From an uncultured Coriobacteriaceae bacterium (GTDB lineage: Bacteria; Actinomycetota; Coriobacteriia; Coriobacteriales; Eggerthellaceae), in NCBI GenBank assembly GCA_900550385.1, contig URRZ01000006.1, positions 1 to 41,702 of the forward strand: a stretch of DNA of 41,702 bases, in the 5' to 3' direction. The translations under genes were made by a program, and so were the position numbers. Under the pieces are notes generated by a model. The model was not told where the DNA came from and did not search any database. It saw nothing but the letters and a program-made list of their open reading frames with translations. This document shows, in pieces, positions 1-8,751 of the stretch (its first letter is position 1; each line of letters opens with the position of its first letter).

Positions 1-522
1 GAAGTCGCGGGCCGCAATGATGTCGCCGTCCTCGGTCATAATGAGCAGCGTGAGCGAACCGTCAATCTTCGATTGGGCATACTGGATGCCGGCGACCAGG
101 TCATCCTTCTGGTTGATGAGCGCCGCCACCAGCTCGGTTGAGTTCACCGCGCCAGAGCTGAGCGCCATAAACTGCGCATCGTGATCCTCGAAATACTCTT
201 CCACCAAGGCCTCGGCATTGTTGATGGCACCGATGGTCGTGATAGCGAAGGTGCCCAAATGCGAGCGCACGAGCAGCGGCTGCGGGTCGGCGTCCGAGAT
301 GCATCCGATGGCGCTCGTGCCGTGGAAGCGCACGATGTCGTCCTCGAATTTCGTGCGGAACGGCGTGTTCTCGATAGAGTGAATCTGACGTTGGTAGCCA
401 TCCTCGTGGTCAAGCACGATCATGCCCGCTCGACGCGTGCCGAGATGCGAGTGGTAATCGACGCCGAAGAAAACATCCATCACCACGTCGCGCTTGGAAA
501 CCGCTCCGAAAAAGCCGCCCAT
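1..522 (-). CDS. PurF-like amidophosphoribosyltransferase family protein, degenerate glutaminase domain (partial, C-terminus off window)
   Basis: The 174 visible codons match the N-terminal Ntn-hydrolase (glutaminase) domain of the PurF family. Visible landmarks are SHLGTRRAGM (like QHRGQDAAG of PurF), INNAEAL (like LTNAHEL), STELV, and DGSLTLLIM...AARDF near the cut. In true PurF the residue after Met is the catalytic Cys1. Here the protein begins MGGFFG, so that Cys is replaced by Gly. The arginine and the NG pair that hold glutamine are also not preserved. The ATG is preceded by GGAGG about 6 nt upstream, and no alternative start would expose a Cys. The phosphoribosyltransferase half lies outside the window. 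It could be an ammonia-dependent PurF, a regulatory paralogue or a protein of unknown role. Family assignment is fairly sure; function is not. Confidence 0.75.
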   Translation of the reverse strand, partial: MGGFFGAVSKRDVVMDVFFGVDYHSHLGTRRAGMIVLDHEDGYQRQIHSIENTPFRTKFEDDIVRFHGTSAIGCISDADPQPLLVRSHLGTFAITTIGAINNAEALVEEYFEDHDAQFMALSSGAVNSTELVAALINQKDDLVAGIQYAQSKIDGSLTLLIMTEDGDIIAARDF

Positions 523-661
523 GAAATCCTCCGTCTTAGTGTTTCAACGATAGGTCAAAGTATAAATGGTGCACCTGAACGATTGTTGCCTTGCGGTTAA
601 TTGACTCAAAATTCACGATTTTAGGGACAAGGCCTGCCAGATGAGCCAGGTGCGTCCGCGC

Positions 662-3553
662 CTACTCGATGACATAGCGATGCTGCCGAACGGCGGCCAC
701 CGCCGCGACGTTCAGCGAGCAGCCGATGCCCGTCTCGTGGCCCGGGGCGTTCAGCGTGATGATGCCGTCGGGCGCCGTGTAGGCGGGCACCGTGAGATCG
801 GCGTCGAAGTAGCGCGCCGTAGCGCCCAGATCGCCGGGGATAACCACTCCGGGCAGCGTTTGGAAGGCCGCGTGGGCAAACCGCGACACGCCGGTATCGT
901 ACATGCCGCTCATGCAAACCTCGCGGCCCTCGGCCAGCGCTCGGTGCACGAAGGCGAGCGACCGCTCGATGCCGCCAAACTTCCCGATCTTCACCATGGC
1001 GCAGCGCAGTTCCGGATGCTCGAACAGACCGGCGGCCTCTTCGGCATTCACGAAGGATTCGTCAACGCAGATGGGCATGGCCAGTGTATGCTGGAACGAC
1101 GCGAGTCGGGTGAAAGGGTCTCGCAAAGCCCGCTCGCCCCCGGCGGCGGCCAGGTTCAGCGGCTCTTCGATCCAGCCGATATCCAGCTCGTCGTAGGAAC
1201 GCAGCTCGGCCAGGTTGTGCAGGCCGAAGCTCTGGTTCGCGTCCAGGGTGATAAGCAGATGCGGGAACGCCCGACGCACCGCGCGTACCGCCGGAAGCCC
1301 CCGACCGGTAGCCACCTTCAACTTAATGCGCTGGTAGCCCGCGTCCACGCACTCGCGCACCTCGGCCACCGTTTGGGCGGGCGTGCCCAGGCCCACCACC
1401 GCGCCGCTGTACACCTTGCGCGTCGCCCCGCGCCGATCCCCGGGGCACGCCGAGCCCACCGCAACATCCTCCCCCTCGAAAGCTGTCGCGGAGCGGGTCA
1501 TGCGGTCGAACTCCTCGCCAAGCAGCTTCCAGAGGGGCTTTTCCGTGACCTTGCCGTACAAGTCCCAGCAGGCCATCTCCAAAGCGCTCACCGCCATGGG
1601 GAACGCCCCTGCACCTTCCAGCGAGAACAGGTCGGCCGCCACTTCACGCGGATGCAGATAGGTGCCGGCGATGACCCGGGGCGCCAGCGTCTCGCGCAGC
1701 ACACGCAGATCGCCACCGAGGATCTCGGGCAGATACCAATCGGTATCGAAAGCCGTGCACTCCCCTAACCCTACGCGGCCCTTGCGGTCGATCACCTCGA
1801 CAATGACCGTATCGCGGTAGGTCAGCGTCTCCTTCGGCGTTTTGAAAGGCTTGGAAAACGGCAGGCGCCCGTGGTGAAGCACCACGCGCCGAATGTCGAT
1901 GTTCTCGCTGAACAGCGCCTCGCAAGCGGCGCGGTCGATCTTACCGATGCCCGACCGCGGCAGCTCGTCCACAATGGATATTTGCTCGGGAACGTAAAGC
2001 TTCGACAGCCGCTGGGAAAGCGCCTCCCGCAGCGCGCGCGTGCTGATGAGCGGCGCATCCGGCGTCAGCTCCACTACCGCTGCGGGCCGCCGTCCCCAGC
2101 GCGCGTCGGGCAGACCGAACACGTAGGCGTCGGCCACGCCGGGAACGCGCACGAGAGCGTCGACGATTTCCGCTGGGTACACGTTCTCACCGCCGGAGAT
2201 GAACATGTCGCCCGTGCGCTCGCGCACGTAAAGACAGCCGTCGTGAAGCGCCGCCGTATCGCCCGTGAGGAAGAAGCCGTCCACGGTGAAGGCCGCCCGG
2301 GCGTTGGCGTAGCCGCCGAACACCCCTGGGCCGCGCAGGGCGAGGCGCCCGAAACCCTCAGCATCCGGCTCCACAATGCGGGCCGAATAACCTGGCAGAA
2401 GCCGCATACCTCCCGTGAACTGGGGGGTGATCAGCGTGTTTGCCACTTGGCTCGATGTCTCGGTCATGCCATAGCTGGCATACACGCGCGCCTCGGCCTC
2501 CAGGGCCCGGGCCACAGTCTTCGCGTTCAGCGGGCCGCCTCCGAGCAGCACGCACTCGTACTGGGAAAGCGCGTTTGGCCGCGCGTTCAGCATATCCTGC
2601 AGCATCTTGTCCACCACCGGCACGTGAGTGGCGTGATGGCGCGACGCATCCAGCAGGACGCGGCGCGCATCGAAACGGCGATAGAGGACGAACGGCGTGT
2701 CGTTGAGCAGGCTGCGCACGATGACTTGGAATCCCCCCACGTGGAACAGCGGCAATGGCGCCTGCCACAGGCCCTCGCCCGGACGGTTGAGGACCCGATT
2801 GGAAGCGCGCGCCGCTCCGCACAGGTTCGCCCAGGTCAGCGGGACCGCCTTCGGCTTGCCCGTGGAGCCGGACGTGAACATCAGCAGGGCGCGCGAGCCT
2901 TCGTTGAACGTGCGCGAGAAGCGCTCCGCGAAATGGATGACGCCTTCCACGGCATCCTGGCGATCCTGCTCGTCCTGCCTGCGGCGGGCGTCGCGCCCCG
3001 GCTTCGCGCGGCCGAGCGCCCTGGTGGTGCGCACCTTCGCCTCCGCCGCGATCCGTCTGCCGTCGAAGGCGGCGAGCGTCCTCGGCGACCGCGCCGACTG
3101 CGGCCCCTCGCCGTCCTGCGCGCGGCGCTGCTCGCCCGACAGCAAGGCCACCGCCTCGTCGTAGAGGCTCTGGACGCTTTGCCGGTCGATGGTGCAGACC
3201 GGGGAGATCCCCGCCGTGCGATTCAGCTCGAGCAGGCGGGTGAGCTTCTCGCCGGACGTGAGGCGGTTGTTCAGCGCGATCAGGGAGAACCCGCCGTAGG
3301 CGGCGGCGAGGATCAGCATCACGTACGCGGGGTCGTTCGGCAGGTCGACCGCGACGGCGGTCCCGGGGCTCGCGCCGCGACGGCGGAGGTGGCGCGCCAA
3401 AGCCGCGGAGAGCATGCGGACCTCGCGATAGGAATACGCCACCTCCGCGCCATCCTCCTCGACGAACGTGAAGCACGTCCTTTGGGGGAACCTGCGCGTG
3501 GTCCTCTCGAACGCATCGATGACGGTCTCTTTCCTGCCGGGATCCGTCCTCAC
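662..3553 (-). CDS. menE-menC: MenE-MenC fusion: o-succinylbenzoate-CoA ligase joined to o-succinylbenzoate synthase
   Basis: This single 963-residue frame carries two enzymes of menaquinone synthesis. Residues 1 to about 548 are an acyl-adenylate-forming ligase: phosphate loop FTSGSTGKPK (about 220), YGMTETS (about 360), the GGENVYP hinge (about 455) and the C-terminal lysine in SGIGKIDR (about 537). From about 549 a MenC enolase-superfamily domain begins as NIDIRRVVLHHGRLPFSKPF, the usual MenC opening, with no stop codon or linker between. Its catalytic set is present: KLK (about 743), LDANQ (771), IEEP (797), VDES (829), KIGKFGG (855). MenC makes o-succinylbenzoate and MenE activates it to the CoA ester. 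Residues about 140-205 are an Arg/Gln/Asp-rich insertion unusual for MenE. The start is GTG, with AAGGAG about 14 nt upstream. It follows menB by 96 nt. Confidence 0.92.
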   Translation of the reverse strand: MRTDPGRKETVIDAFERTTRRFPQRTCFTFVEEDGAEVAYSYREVRMLSAALARHLRRRGASPGTAVAVDLPNDPAYVMLILAAAYGGFSLIALNNRLTSGEKLTRLLELNRTAGISPVCTIDRQSVQSLYDEAVALLSGEQRRAQDGEGPQSARSPRTLAAFDGRRIAAEAKVRTTRALGRAKPGRDARRRQDEQDRQDAVEGVIHFAERFSRTFNEGSRALLMFTSGSTGKPKAVPLTWANLCGAARASNRVLNRPGEGLWQAPLPLFHVGGFQVIVRSLLNDTPFVLYRRFDARRVLLDASRHHATHVPVVDKMLQDMLNARPNALSQYECVLLGGGPLNAKTVARALEAEARVYASYGMTETSSQVANTLITPQFTGGMRLLPGYSARIVEPDAEGFGRLALRGPGVFGGYANARAAFTVDGFFLTGDTAALHDGCLYVRERTGDMFISGGENVYPAEIVDALVRVPGVADAYVFGLPDARWGRRPAAVVELTPDAPLISTRALREALSQRLSKLYVPEQISIVDELPRSGIGKIDRAACEALFSENIDIRRVVLHHGRLPFSKPFKTPKETLTYRDTVIVEVIDRKGRVGLGECTAFDTDWYLPEILGGDLRVLRETLAPRVIAGTYLHPREVAADLFSLEGAGAFPMAVSALEMACWDLYGKVTEKPLWKLLGEEFDRMTRSATAFEGEDVAVGSACPGDRRGATRKVYSGAVVGLGTPAQTVAEVRECVDAGYQRIKLKVATGRGLPAVRAVRRAFPHLLITLDANQSFGLHNLAELRSYDELDIGWIEEPLNLAAAGGERALRDPFTRLASFQHTLAMPICVDESFVNAEEAAGLFEHPELRCAMVKIGKFGGIERSLAFVHRALAEGREVCMSGMYDTGVSRFAHAAFQTLPGVVIPGDLGATARYFDADLTVPAYTAPDGIITLNAPGHETGIGCSLNVAAVAAVRQHRYVIE

Positions 3554-3649
3554 CGTATTCCGTGCCGCTCCTTTTCCTGTACGGTCTCTCCTGCTTGCCG
3601 GGGCTTGCGCCCGCGCGCCGCCTGCCGACGGCGGCCGGGTCTGCCGATC

Positions 3650-4489
3650 CTAGGGGAACTTCGGGAACTGCCCGAAGTTCGGATCGCGTTTCTCCTTGAA
3701 GGCGTCGCGCCCTTCCTTCGCCTCATCGGAGGTGTAGAACAGAAGCGTGGCGTCGCCGGCGAGCTGCTGCAGGCCTGCCAAGCCGTCGGTCGCGGCGTTG
3801 AAGGAGGCCTTCATGAAGCGCAGCGCCGTGGGGGAAAGGCGCAGCATCTGGCGCGCCCACGCCACACATTCCGCCTCCAGCTCGTCGAAGGGGACCACCT
3901 TGTTGACCAGCCCCATCTTCAGCGCCTCGGCAGCCGTGTACTGGCGGCACAGGTACCAGATCTCGCGGGCCTTCTTCTGGCCGACGATGGCGGCGAGGTA
4001 CCCCGCGCCGTAGCCGGCGTCGAAGCTGCCCACCTTCGGGCCGGTCTGGCCGAATTTCGCCGTGTCGGCCGCGATGGACAGGTCGCACAGGATGTGCAGC
4101 ACGTGCCCGCCGCCGATGGCGTAGCCGTTCACCATGGCGATGACCGGCTTGGGGACGACGCGGATGAGGCGCTGCAGGTCCAGCACGTTCAGGCGCGGAA
4201 TGCCGTCATCGCCCACGTAGCCGCCGTTGCCACGGATCTTCTGGTCGCCGCCGCTGCAGAACGCCTCGTCCTCGTGGCGCCCGCCGTGGTTGGCGCCGGT
4301 GAGGATGATCACGCCGATGGACGCGTCGTCGCGGGCGACGGTGAAGGCGTCGTACATCTCGTTGACGGTCAGCGGCGTGAACGCGTTGCGGCGCTCGGGC
4401 CGGTTGATGGTGATCTTGGCGATGCCGTCGCAAGTCTCGTAGACGATCTCGCGATACTGCTTGCCGGGTTGCCAGACGGTTTCGTCCAT
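3650..4489 (-). CDS. menB: 1,4-dihydroxy-2-naphthoyl-CoA synthase
   Basis: This 279-residue crotonase-fold enzyme closes the naphthoquinone ring of o-succinylbenzoyl-CoA. The sequence follows E. coli-type MenB closely: CSGGDQ, NGYAIGGGHVLH (oxyanion hole), FGQTGPKVGSFD (Gly150), GQKKAREIW, and the C-terminal KRDPNFGQFP tail. Gly in TGPKVG, rather than Asp as in TDADVG enzymes, marks the bicarbonate-dependent type I class, so a CO2-rich anaerobic habitat would suit it. The frame is open far upstream, but I place the start at ATG 4489: AAGGA lies 6 nt before it, while the ATG at 4495 directly abuts that same sequence. It sits between menH (179 nt gap) and menE-menC (96 nt gap) on the same strand and is probably co-transcribed. 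Confidence 0.96.
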   Translation of the reverse strand: MDETVWQPGKQYREIVYETCDGIAKITINRPERRNAFTPLTVNEMYDAFTVARDDASIGVIILTGANHGGRHEDEAFCSGGDQKIRGNGGYVGDDGIPRLNVLDLQRLIRVVPKPVIAMVNGYAIGGGHVLHILCDLSIAADTAKFGQTGPKVGSFDAGYGAGYLAAIVGQKKAREIWYLCRQYTAAEALKMGLVNKVVPFDELEAECVAWARQMLRLSPTALRFMKASFNAATDGLAGLQQLAGDATLLFYTSDEAKEGRDAFKEKRDPNFGQFPKFP

Positions 4490-4668
4490 GCGCATTCCTT
4501 CATCTCGGATGTCGATGACAGCGTTGTGACCACGGATACCGGGTATGTATGGCGGTTTGAATGTGGATGCGCTAATGGTACCGCGATACCGCCTGCAGCG
4601 CACGAGAAAAGTCAGCTGCAGCACGATTTTGAAGATACGCCCCGCCCCCAGAAAGGCCCGGCGCGGCC

Positions 4669-5535
4669 CTACGCCGGCAAGATGCCGCAGAGCCGCTCGA
4701 CGAACGCGAAGGGATCCTCCAGATGCACGTTGTGCCCGACGCCCGGGAAGGTGACCGCCGTCGCTCCCGGAAGCTCGGCGACGGCCTCCGCCACGCGGGA
4801 GTACTTCCCATCGAGCGCGCCCGCGAAATACGCGAGGGGGAAGCCCTCCTCCAGCAAGCCGCGCAGCAGCCCCCACGCCTTCGGGCACAGGGTCTGGTGC
4901 TGGGCGCCCCAGGCAGCAAGCTGCATCGACAGGACCCCCGGGTCGTTGTCGATGCGCCCGGCGCGCAGGCGCTCCCGGTCATCCGCCGGCAAATCGCGCT
5001 GCGAGGCGAACAGCGGCAGCTCCTCCCACCAATCCATGAACGCCTCGACCCCCTGCTCGCGGATCCGTCGCGCCCATCCGACGTTCCGCTCGGCGAAGCG
5101 GAGGCGATCGCCTTCCGTTTCCGGGCCGACGCCGGCGCTTTCCAAAACCAGGGCGCAGCATGGCAGGCCGAAGGCGCCCGCCGCGCCGCGGCTAGGGCAG
5201 GGCTCGTCGGGCGACGAGGCGCCGTCGATGCTGCGCAGGACGGTTTCCAAGGCGATGCGGCCCCCCATGGAGTACCCCGCCAAAACGGGCAGCCGCCCCT
5301 CTTGCCGCGCGACGCTGCGACAAAGCGAGTCGACTGCCGCGCACACGCCCGACAGATCGTCGCCCGAGGCGGCGCCGGGAAGCTCCGCCAGCTCCGGGGC
5401 GATCGCCTTGAACCCGCGCTGCCGCAAGCCTTCCGCGACCTCGTCCCACGAGCCGGCGTGCTGTGCGAAGCCGTGCAGCAGGACGACGGAGGCGCGCCGG
5501 GCGGAAGCGCCGCCTTCCCTAGCCCCAGCAGCCAC
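4669..5535 (-). CDS. menH: MenH, SHCHC synthase (alpha/beta hydrolase)
   Basis: This 288-residue alpha/beta-hydrolase is predicted to eliminate pyruvate from the MenD product SEPHCHC to give SHCHC. It shows LLHGFAQHAGSW (oxyanion region), the nucleophile elbow GYSMGG (Ser89), an acid in ALDGKY (about Asp242) and the histidine of GVGHNVH (His268). These fit MenH, although single-gene hydrolase assignments rest largely on context. The start is GTG at 5535, inside the 3' end of menD. The two genes overlap by 17 nt, and AAGGAG lies 7 nt before the GTG, so translation is probably coupled to menD. It is slightly longer than E. coli MenH (252) because of a Cys/Ala-rich insertion near residues 110-130. 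Confidence 0.88.
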   Translation of the reverse strand: MAAGAREGGASARRASVVLLHGFAQHAGSWDEVAEGLRQRGFKAIAPELAELPGAASGDDLSGVCAAVDSLCRSVARQEGRLPVLAGYSMGGRIALETVLRSIDGASSPDEPCPSRGAAGAFGLPCCALVLESAGVGPETEGDRLRFAERNVGWARRIREQGVEAFMDWWEELPLFASQRDLPADDRERLRAGRIDNDPGVLSMQLAAWGAQHQTLCPKAWGLLRGLLEEGFPLAYFAGALDGKYSRVAEAVAELPGATAVTFPGVGHNVHLEDPFAFVERLCGILPA

Positions 5536-7378
5536 CGAGGCGCTCCTTCAGGCGGCGCAGCGGGGTGCGCACCTCGATGAGGCTGATGCCCGGCATCCGC
5601 AGGCACTCCCGATAATGCTGCTCGAACTGCCCGACCGTTCGGGAGCGCCGATAGGGGACGCCGAAGGCTTGGGCGGCATGGGAGAAGTCCACCTCCTGCG
5701 GCGTGAGAAACAGGCGGGGGAAATACGGCTGGTCGGACGCTTGGGGGAGCATGTCGAAGATCGCGCCGCCGTCGTTGTTCAGCAGGACGATGACCGCCGT
5801 CGGAGCCTCTTGGGGACCGCCCGCCGCAGGGCGGATCGACAGCTCGCGCTGGAGGGCGAGCGCGTTCAGGTCGTGCAGCAGGGTCAGGTCCCCGGTGACG
5901 AGCGTCGTTCGGCGGAACGCCTGCGCGGCGCCCAAGGCGCTGGAGACCGTCCCGTCGATGCCGTTCTGCCCCCGGTTTGCCATCAAGCACAGCGGCTTGC
6001 CGCTTCGCGCGTAGAACGTGTCGACGTTGCGGATCGTCATCGAGTTTGCGGAGAACACGCACGATCCGGGTTCCGCGAGCCTCATCACCGCGTCGACGAC
6101 GGATCCCTCGAACAGCTCCCCTTCCCAATCGGCGGCTCCGTCCACTTCGACGGATATCCGCGATCGGGCTTCCGCCGCGCGGTCCTGCCACGCCCTCAGG
6201 AAGCCAAGCTGCGCCCGAGCGGCGCCGTCGCCGCCTTCGGGGAAGGAGCGGACGAAGTCGAGCGGCGCCATCGGGACGAACCAGTCGGTCGCGACGTTCC
6301 AGTCGCGGGTTTCGGCGGCGTCCACCACGATGTTGAACGGGCGGGCGGCTGCAAGGCGCGTGGTCGCGCGCTTCGACACCGGATAGCGGCCGAAGCGGAT
6401 GACCGTGCGGGGGATCGGGCAATCGTCGCTGCCGGAAACGGCATCGTAGCTGTCGATGACGTGAGGATCGTCAACCGATCGCAGGCCGGAAAGCGGGTCC
6501 GCCAGAAGGGGCAGCCCAAGCCGTCGCGCCCACGCAACCAGCTCGCGAGCCTCGTCCAGCGTGGAGCACGAGCCCTCGCCCGCCAGCACCAGCGCGCCGC
6601 CCTCCGCCAGCATCGCGGACACGCGAGCCATCCCGGCGGAGTCGACCCTCGTGGCGGCGGAGACCAGGAACCCGTCGCGCGCGGCCTCCCCGCCGGTCGC
6701 CGGGGCGTCCTCGATGCGGGAGAAGTCGGGCTTCAAGGGCTCGTCGAAGGGGAAGTTCAGGTGCACGGGGCCGGCCATGCGCTCGCATGCCCGCGACGCG
6801 ACCTGCGGGCTGCCCGACGCGCCATCGGCATGCGCGGCTTCGGCATGCGCGCTTCCAGCTGCGGCGCCCATCGCGCTCAGCACCGCCTCGCGCGCAGCTT
6901 GCCGCACGAACGCCAAGCTGCGCGCATCGGCGCTGGGCAGCGGCATCGATCGGAATGCTCGCACATGGTCGCCGTAGAGCTTCAGCTGGTCGGTTGTCTG
7001 CGGGGCGCCCAAGCCTTGGAGGCGCGGCGGGCGGTCGCCGGTGAGGACCACCAAGGGGACCCGGGACGTCTCCGCCTCGATGACTGCGGGGTAGTAGTTG
7101 GCGGTCGCCGTTCCCGACGTGCAGACCAAGGCGACGGGACGGCCGCTCGCCTTCGCGAGGCCCAGCCCGAAAAAGGCCGCGCCGCGCTCGTCGACGTCGA
7201 TGTGCACCCGCAGATCGTCGGGACGCCGGCAGCTCAGCTCGTAGGCTGCCATCGCCAAAGGCGTCGATCGCGATCCCGGGCTCACCACCACGGCGCGGAC
7301 GCCGCACCGCACCAGCTCGTCGAAGAATGCCAGCGTCCAAGCACCGGTGACCTGCTGGAATGTCATCTCGTCTTCCAT
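5519..7378 (-). CDS. menD: MenD, 2-succinyl-5-enolpyruvyl-6-hydroxy-3-cyclohexene-1-carboxylate synthase
   Basis: This 619-residue thiamine-diphosphate enzyme adds the succinic semialdehyde unit from 2-oxoglutarate to isochorismate. The N-terminal PYR domain has VVSPGSRSTPL and the cofactor-activating Glu64 in DVDERGAAF. The C-terminal PP domain has VTGDLTLLHD followed by LLNNDGG, the MenD form of the GDG...NN metal/diphosphate motif. It is longer than E. coli MenD (556), partly through an Ala/Gly/Ser/His-rich stretch near residues 170-200. I choose ATG 7378 (MEDEM) with GGGAG 10 nt upstream; ATG 7366 (MTFQQ) is a possible alternative with a weaker site. It lies 71 nt after menF and overlaps menH. 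Confidence 0.95.
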   Translation of the reverse strand: MEDEMTFQQVTGAWTLAFFDELVRCGVRAVVVSPGSRSTPLAMAAYELSCRRPDDLRVHIDVDERGAAFFGLGLAKASGRPVALVCTSGTATANYYPAVIEAETSRVPLVVLTGDRPPRLQGLGAPQTTDQLKLYGDHVRAFRSMPLPSADARSLAFVRQAAREAVLSAMGAAAGSAHAEAAHADGASGSPQVASRACERMAGPVHLNFPFDEPLKPDFSRIEDAPATGGEAARDGFLVSAATRVDSAGMARVSAMLAEGGALVLAGEGSCSTLDEARELVAWARRLGLPLLADPLSGLRSVDDPHVIDSYDAVSGSDDCPIPRTVIRFGRYPVSKRATTRLAAARPFNIVVDAAETRDWNVATDWFVPMAPLDFVRSFPEGGDGAARAQLGFLRAWQDRAAEARSRISVEVDGAADWEGELFEGSVVDAVMRLAEPGSCVFSANSMTIRNVDTFYARSGKPLCLMANRGQNGIDGTVSSALGAAQAFRRTTLVTGDLTLLHDLNALALQRELSIRPAAGGPQEAPTAVIVLLNNDGGAIFDMLPQASDQPYFPRLFLTPQEVDFSHAAQAFGVPYRRSRTVGQFEQHYRECLRMPGISLIEVRTPLRRLKERLGGCWG

Positions 7379-7449
7379 GGAACAACGTCTCCCGATCATG
7401 CATGGGCGAACGTGGGCGCGTGCGAAGATCGCGGGCCGCCCGGCCTGCC

Positions 7450-8694
7450 CTAGTCGAACGCGCTCAGGATCGTCCGCAGCTTCAAGCCTATCTCGTCGTA
7501 TTCGGCATCGGCGTCGCTCCCCTCGACGATGCCGCAGCCCGCGTAGAGCCACCCGCGCTCGCCGTCGAACACGCCCGTGCGCAGCCCGACCGAGAACTCG
7601 CCGTCGCCGGCACCGTCGATGTAGCCGCACGCCCCGGCGAAGAAGCCGCGGTTGTAGCCCTCGATGCGGCGGATGAGCATGCGCGCCTCGCCCACCGGCG
7701 TCCCCGCCACGGCGGGCGTGGGATGCAGGTCCCCCATGAGCTCCCAGATCCCGACGCCGTCGAGCGCGTGGGCGGAAGCCGGGGTGTGCAGGTGCTGCAC
7801 GTGGGTCAGCGGCATGATGCCGGGCGTTTCGGGGACGTCGACGTCGAAACAGACGCGACGGAACACCTCGCGCACATGGCGCACCACGTAGTCGTGCTCG
7901 GCGCGGTTCTTCGAATCGGCCATCAGCTCGTCGGCGAGAGCGCGGCGCTCGCGCTCGTCCGCCCCTGCGGGGCAGGTCCCCGCCAGGCACATGCTGCTCA
8001 CTTGGGAGCCATCCTTGCGGATCAGCAGCTCGGGCGTGCACCCGCAGAAGAACACGTCGGCGTAACGGTACATCAGCACCGTCCCGCGCGCGTCCCCGTC
8101 CACGAGGTTGACCAGCAGGTCCTTGGAGGAGAACGGCTCGTCGGCGACGAGCTCCAGCCTCCGCGAGAGGACGACCTTCTGGACGCGCCCGCGCGCGATG
8201 GCATCGAGGGCCGACGACACCGATCCGCGCCATGCCTCGCGCGAATCGGGCACGACCGTATGCGGGATGCGGCGGCGTTCACGCGGGCGCGCGGCGGCCG
8301 CTTGGCGCAGGAAGCGCTCGACCCTGCCGCGATACACCGGGCTCAGCGAATTCACCTGCAAGAACGATCCCTCGCCGTTCTCGATGAGGACGATCTCGGG
8401 GAGCATGAAGCGCAGGCGGGGAAACGCCTCGAAAAGCTCGTCGGTCGGAGCCGGGTTCTCGGCGTCGAAACGGTTGAACGAGAAGAAGACCGGCTGGACT
8501 TCAGCGGGACCCTCCAGCTCGTACTCGGCGCCCTCGAGCGAGGACAGCGCGATGCAGCGGCCGAGCCCCATGAAGCGGCGCGGCTCGTCTTTTCGGTAAT
8601 ACACGAACTGGTCGGTGAACCCCTTCTGCATGACGCAGAACGCGTCGACGATGTCGGCGTCGATGGGCACCGTGCTGGAATAGAGTTTCGTCAT
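7450..8694 (-). CDS. menF: Isochorismate synthase (menaquinone-specific)
   Basis: This 414-residue chorismate-utilising enzyme converts chorismate to isochorismate, the entry step of the menaquinone branch. Diagnostic motifs run in order through the C-terminal half: QKVVLSRR (general-base Lys near 171), CTPELLI, LAGTCPAG, DSKNRAEHDYVV, LHPTPAVAGTP, GYNRGFFAGACGY, FSVGLRTG and YAGCGIVEGSDADAEYDE. The last is the metal-binding end of the family. ATG 8694 has GAAGG 8 nt upstream. It is followed by menD, menH, menB and menE-menC on the same strand. An alternative reading as a siderophore or salicylate isochorismate synthase is unlikely given these neighbours. Confidence 0.96.
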   Translation of the reverse strand: MTKLYSSTVPIDADIVDAFCVMQKGFTDQFVYYRKDEPRRFMGLGRCIALSSLEGAEYELEGPAEVQPVFFSFNRFDAENPAPTDELFEAFPRLRFMLPEIVLIENGEGSFLQVNSLSPVYRGRVERFLRQAAAARPRERRRIPHTVVPDSREAWRGSVSSALDAIARGRVQKVVLSRRLELVADEPFSSKDLLVNLVDGDARGTVLMYRYADVFFCGCTPELLIRKDGSQVSSMCLAGTCPAGADERERRALADELMADSKNRAEHDYVVRHVREVFRRVCFDVDVPETPGIMPLTHVQHLHTPASAHALDGVGIWELMGDLHPTPAVAGTPVGEARMLIRRIEGYNRGFFAGACGYIDGAGDGEFSVGLRTGVFDGERGWLYAGCGIVEGSDADAEYDEIGLKLRTILSAFD

Positions 8695-8751
8695 TGGACC
8701 GGCCTTCGATGATGGTGGCGGGAAGCGGGCTGCCTTTGCTCGGGGCGGCGC

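Noticed and set aside
523..661. Purine riboswitch upstream of the PurF-like gene
   Set aside because: No purine-aptamer core sequences were found; only a ribosome-binding site and a weak TATACT.
4490..4888. N-terminal extension of menB
   Set aside because: It overlaps menH antisense-like sequence; the good ribosome-binding site and family length place the start at 4489.
1871..7453. Very long plus-strand open frame (over 1,800 codons) opposite the men genes
   Set aside because: It is antisense to five clear men genes, rich in Arg/Ala/Gly/His, and has no recognisable domain; it arises from high GC content.
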